DNA of 64,000 bases, taken from Omphiscola glabra. Lineage: Eukaryota > Mollusca > Gastropoda > Lymnaeidae. The position numbers were made by a program, and so were the translations under genes. The notes under the pieces are model-generated. The model did not search any database. It saw nothing but the letters and a program-made list of their open reading frames with translations, and was not told the origin of the DNA. The DNA is taken from NCBI GenBank assembly GCA_964017045.1, contig OZ024797.1:12493062-12557061 (forward strand), read 5' to 3'. Shown piece after piece: positions 60,372 to 64,000 of this stretch. Numbering within the stretch: position 1 is the stretch's first letter; each line of letters starts with the position of its first letter.

Positions 60372-60567
60372 CAGCGGTTCTCAACCTGTGGGTCGCAACC
60401 CCTTTGGGTGTCGCGCGACACTTTCCCAGGGGTCGCCTAAGACCATCTGAAAACACGTATACTCTACAGTTATGAAGTAGCGCAAAAATACTTTTGTTGC
60501 TGGGGGTCGCCACAGCATAAGGAACTGTATTAAAGAGTCGCGGCATTAGGAAGGTTGAGAACCACTG
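60372..60567. mobile_element. SPIN-like hAT MITE
   Basis: Ends CAGCGGTTCTCAACC and GGTTGAGAACCACTG; perfect 8-bp target-site duplication ATTTAACA at 60364-60371 and 60568-60575. Internal words match the copy at 16490. Confidence 0.92.
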
Positions 60568-60575
60568 ATTTAACA

Positions 60576-61237
60576 CATGCCGTAGTGACGTTGAGGATTT
60601 GGGGGTGAGGGAGGGGCGCGCCCTATGTGATAATTTTTCAAATGGCACCCCATAGAGATAACACAACGAAGAGATCGTTTACTTGTGATAATTCATCCAA
60701 TATGCCGGACACAATAGCACCCCTCCCTCCAAAACACCTGACCCCGATAAAACGCCATTTAAGTAGAAAAAGTCCGGCGATAGTAAGAGTAAGATGACTT
60801 AATTTAACGAGCAGTGACAACGCCTGTATGTGAGTTGTACCAGGGCCAGTGCGATAGCCCCCACCCCTTTTTCTAAGACTTCAATAAAAGGCGGGCACCA
60901 AAATCGTCTTAGGACGATGTAGTTTTAGCGAGTTAACGCCAAAAGTGCCAAATTTTTCACAAAGACAAGTGGCGCCAAAATTGTGTTTTATTGGTCCAAC
61001 CCGTGCGTCCCGTTTCATATATTAGTGGTCATACTTTTTAGGCTTCTGAGGTGACAACGTATGGTCGGGGGACAATGGCGTAACAAAGGTATTTGGCGCC
61101 CACGGCAGGGTTGTCAAAAATTTTTTGTAATTCGCATTAGCCATCGCTCAATTTTGTGAAGAAAATAGAAGCACAAGATATGTGTAAGATTGAACTGGGA
61201 AGACGGGACAATAAAATAAAAACGTTTCGGTTAAGAC
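60576..61237. other. Intergenic DNA between two MITEs
   Basis: No gene seen. CAATGGCGTAACAAAGG near 61073 resembles a hAT MITE end, but no partner was found. Confidence 0.4.
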
Positions 61238-61429
61238 CAGTGGTTCTGAACCTTTCTAATGCCGCGACCCTTTAATATTTTTCCTCGTGTTTGGCGACCC
61301 CCAACCACAAAATTATTGTCATGGCTACTTCATAACTGTAGGGCATATGTCTTTTCCGATGGTCCTAGGCGACCCCTGTGAAAGGGTCGTTCGACCCAAA
61401 AGAGGTCGCGACCCCTTTTAGAACCGCTG
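61238..61429. mobile_element. SPIN-like hAT MITE, opposite orientation
   Basis: Ends CAGTGGTTCTGAACC and AGAACCGCTG; flanks share GGTTAAGA (61229-61236 and 61429-61436), with a one-base ambiguity at each border. Internal words CTAATGCCGCGACCCTTTAA and GGCGACCCCCAACCACAAAA match the other copies in reverse orientation. Confidence 0.88.
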
Positions 61430-62226
61430 GGTTAAGAGGCTTCTTCTGCAGTCAGTATTAATGAAGAAATAACAAGAAATAGAAAGTGTTTAAAAACCCA
61501 AAGCGTTAGCCATATTCATGTTATATCCGGAAGTTGGGATTTCAAAACCAAAAATTACTGGAAGTTTATTTATTATTACTGTTAAAAAAATAAGATTTTA
61601 ACGGAAAGTTTCGCCTATATAACAGTAGTGGCATCTACGGCACACTATCGCGTAGATCACTCTTCAACTAACACACCTGGAACTGATGGTTGAAATAACT
61701 TTAGGGGAGGGGGGGGGGGCTAATGTTTTTGGTTTCGAGTGTGTAGGGAAAATCTTACAACGGCTTTTTGAGAATGGTGTAGTCAGACGTGTCAGCTCGA
61801 GGGCGTTGACTGTGAACCAGAAGGTCACCTAGAGTTTTGTCCCGCCTGAAGACAAGAAGTGGAGGTGATGAAAATACCCTGTTAGTGTCGGGGTAAGCGA
61901 GAAGTAGGGGCCAATCCTTTAGGAATATATGATCAATATAAAATGATCTTTACAAATGGGACGAGTTACGTCAATTATGTTTTTCAATGCTTCCGATCAA
62001 AACACCGGTGACCTGAGTGCACCCATTGATACAACATTGCATTGTTGAGGGTTGGTTGACTTGCTTGCACCCATTGATACAACATTGCATTGTTGAGGGC
62101 TAAATATCGGGAAACTCACAAAATTACTTTACCAAATAGTTTATTATTTCACAGACACAGTGCTGAGAGTATGGAAGATTCTCTTTCTCTTTCGCCTTTT
62201 CGTCCTCGAGGAACAGCAGCCGATCT
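61430..62226. other. Intergenic DNA
   Basis: Contains a partial 48-bp duplication (GCACCCATTGATACAACATT at 62019 and 62067) and a G run near 61711. No gene recognised. Confidence 0.5.
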
Positions 62227-63447
62227 TCATCGACGTCTGTGATTAGGACATAGGCCGCCTACAAGAGCCCTCCAGGCATCACGATCCTGAGCCAATCTCT
62301 CCAGCCTCCCCCAAGTGTGGCCAAGTTTCTTGGTATCCGCCTCCACTTCACGGCGCCAAGTGTTCTTAGGCCTGCCTCTTTTCCGTTTTCCTTGAGGGTT
62401 CCAATTCAAGGCTTGTCTAGTTATGCTGGAGGCAGGTTTCCTGAGCGTATGGCCAATCCATCTCCATCTTCTCTGGAGGATCTCTTGTTCTACAGGTTCT
62501 TGCTTTGTCCGCTGCCACAGTTTCTGGTTGCTGATTCTGTCGGGCCAATGAATCCCGAGAATCCTTCTTAAGCAGTTATTGATGAAGGACTGGATTCTCT
62601 TCATATTCCCAGCAGTGATTCTCCATGTTTCTGCACCATACAGTAGAACCGGTTTCACCATTGTGTTGAAGGTTCTGATCTTCAGTTTGGTATTTAGGTG
62701 TTTGGAGGCCCAGACATTTTTTAGTTGTTGGAAGGCTGCCCGTGCCTTTCCTACCCTTATTTTGATGTCAGCATCTGTCCCACCTTGCTTGTCCACGATG
62801 CTGCCAAGGTAGACAAAGCTCTCTACCTCCTCGAGCGCTTCCTCTTTGAGCCTGATGGGTGCTGTATTGGTAGTGGCATTGACCTTGAGGACCTTGCTCT
62901 TCCCCTTGTGAATATTAAGACCAATACGTGCAGAAGTGTCTGCAATATTTCTGGTCTTCTCCTGCATCTGTTGTTGGGTATGGGAGAGAAGGGCAAGATC
63001 GTCAGCAAAATCAAGGTCATCAAGCTGGTCCCACAAGGTCCATTGAATACCATTCCGCTTCTGTTGTGTGGAAGTTTTCATCACCCAGTCAATGGCCAAT
63101 AGGAAGAGGAAAGGCGAAAGCAAACATCCCTGCCTCACACCGGTCTTCACCTGGAAAGCATCCGTCACCTGTTGTCCGTGGACCACTCGGCAGGTCATCC
63201 CCTCGTAAGAGTTTCTGATCAAGTCCGTGATTTTCCGCGGGACTCCATAATGTCTCAACAGTCTCCAGAGGGTTTGCCTATCCACACTGTCAAAGGCTTT
63301 CTCGTAGTCAACGAAGTTGATGTAGAGGGGTGAGTTCCATTCCAGGGATTGCTCTAGGATGATGCGCAGTGTTGCAATTTGGTCAGTACAGGATCTGTTG
63401 GTCCGGAAGCCAGCCTGTTTATGGAAGATTAGTTGTACAGTAAACAC
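62227..63447 (-). mobile_element. Non-LTR retrotransposon with 406-codon open RT frame
   Basis: The minus-strand frame is uninterrupted for 406 codons. It contains the reverse transcriptase palm: [32 protein letters not shown] (first catalytic Asp), [19 protein letters not shown], and [20 protein letters not shown] (FADD catalytic pair). The thumb and C-terminal region follow ([58 protein letters not shown]). Endonuclease and N-terminal parts are absent, so it is 5'-truncated near 63447. Its intact frame suggests a young insertion. The 1-820 remnant is a relative. Confidence 0.92.
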
Positions 63448-63647
63448 AAATCAACAAAGTTTCCAGGCAACTAATTTTGATGATCTTTAGTGTCCTCATT
63501 CGGAAAGGTGGGAAAGTGGCAGGAGTGGAACTATTTTGTGCATGGGATCAGTTCTTAAATTGACGGAGCACAATCAAAGACAGTTGCAAGATTTGGTTGT
63601 TGCTTAGCGTCGTCGTCTTGTCAGAAGTCTTTATTGCTCACTGTGCC

Positions 63648-63734
63648 ATTCTTCTGTCTCATTCTTCTGTCTCATTCTTCTGTCTCATTCTTCTGTCTCA
63701 TTCTTCTGTCTCATTCTTCTGTCTCATTCTTCTG
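63648..63734. repeat. 13-bp tandem repeat, about 6.7 units
   Basis: Repeats of ATTCTTCTGTCTC, essentially without variation. Confidence 0.93.
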
Positions 63735-64000
63735 AGCAAGAGGAGAACTGTGAGATTCACAGTGCTTATTTGATAGTGTTCTGCATCCTTTTGGATAAGC
63801 TACATAAGATAATCAAGACGTTTCTCGTTACATCCTTAACGTTGTAAAGAAATACCACTTAAACACAAACAAAGTGTCACATACCGTTATATTGGTTTGT
63901 AAAACTTAATCTGTTTCAAGATTTGTTTCGTAGAATAAACAATATATAACAAAGGATTGAAAAGTAGAATACGAAGAGAAACGAAACAAAAGCTGGTGAT
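63735..64000. other. AT-rich end of window
   Basis: No feature recognised. Confidence 0.4.

Noticed and set aside
61915..61970. Possible lectin remnant (AATGGGACGAGT resembling the WEDGTS region of gene 5)
   Set aside because: Similarity is limited to a dozen bases, with no flanking CTLD motifs in any frame.

Overview
This window looks like animal nuclear DNA, most probably from a gastropod mollusc (low to moderate confidence; no species marker is visible). It is AT-rich, its genes have introns with GT-AG borders, transposon debris is abundant, and by a rough sum of the arrays listed about a third of it is tandem repeat. The only host genes I can support are five secreted C-type lectin-like genes of the short perlucin-like kind common in molluscs. 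All are on the + strand, and there is one decayed relative. No tRNA, rRNA, CRISPR or bacterial features were seen.

All five genes share one design. A tiny first exon encodes the signal peptide and ends with one base of a split codon (phase-1 intron). The second exon carries the entire C-type lectin domain (CTLD) and the stop codon. The genes are at 17393-18632, 23484-24822, 28754-34203, 42243-46464 and 50986-59365, giving predicted proteins of 182, 180, 193, 244 and 241 residues. In every case the joined exons are a multiple of three. The last two proteins carry a Thr/Pro linker and a six-cysteine tail resembling half an antistasin domain. A broken lectin exon lies between genes 3 and 4 (38295-39693).

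Layout: 1-820 LINE remnant; 821-4140 AT-rich DNA; 4141-15244 a single 74-bp minisatellite of about 150 units; 15245-17392 flank with a SPIN-like hAT MITE; gene 1; a 2.5-kb hAT element (20321-22862); gene 2; a GC-rich island, MITEs and a LINE 3' end (25015-27932); gene 3, whose intron is mostly a 20-bp array of nearly 4 kb; repeats and a hAT remnant (34713-37370); the lectin pseudogene with its 30-bp array; a MITE, a LINE copy and a 32-bp array; gene 4, whose intron holds three arrays and a hAT insertion; LINE pieces (48100-49935); gene 5, whose intron holds two arrays and a 4-kb nested hAT element; then three MITEs and a LINE with a 406-residue open frame (62227-63447).

The most unusual feature is where the tandem repeats arose. 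The 30-bp array grew out of lectin coding sequence, and lectin sequence resumes on its far side. A 46-bp array starts exactly at the splice donor of gene 4 and copies that donor about 14 times. A 25-bp array grew out of hAT transposase codons. The lectins are probably secreted recognition or mucus/matrix proteins, as in related molluscan families; nothing in the sequence shows their ligands.
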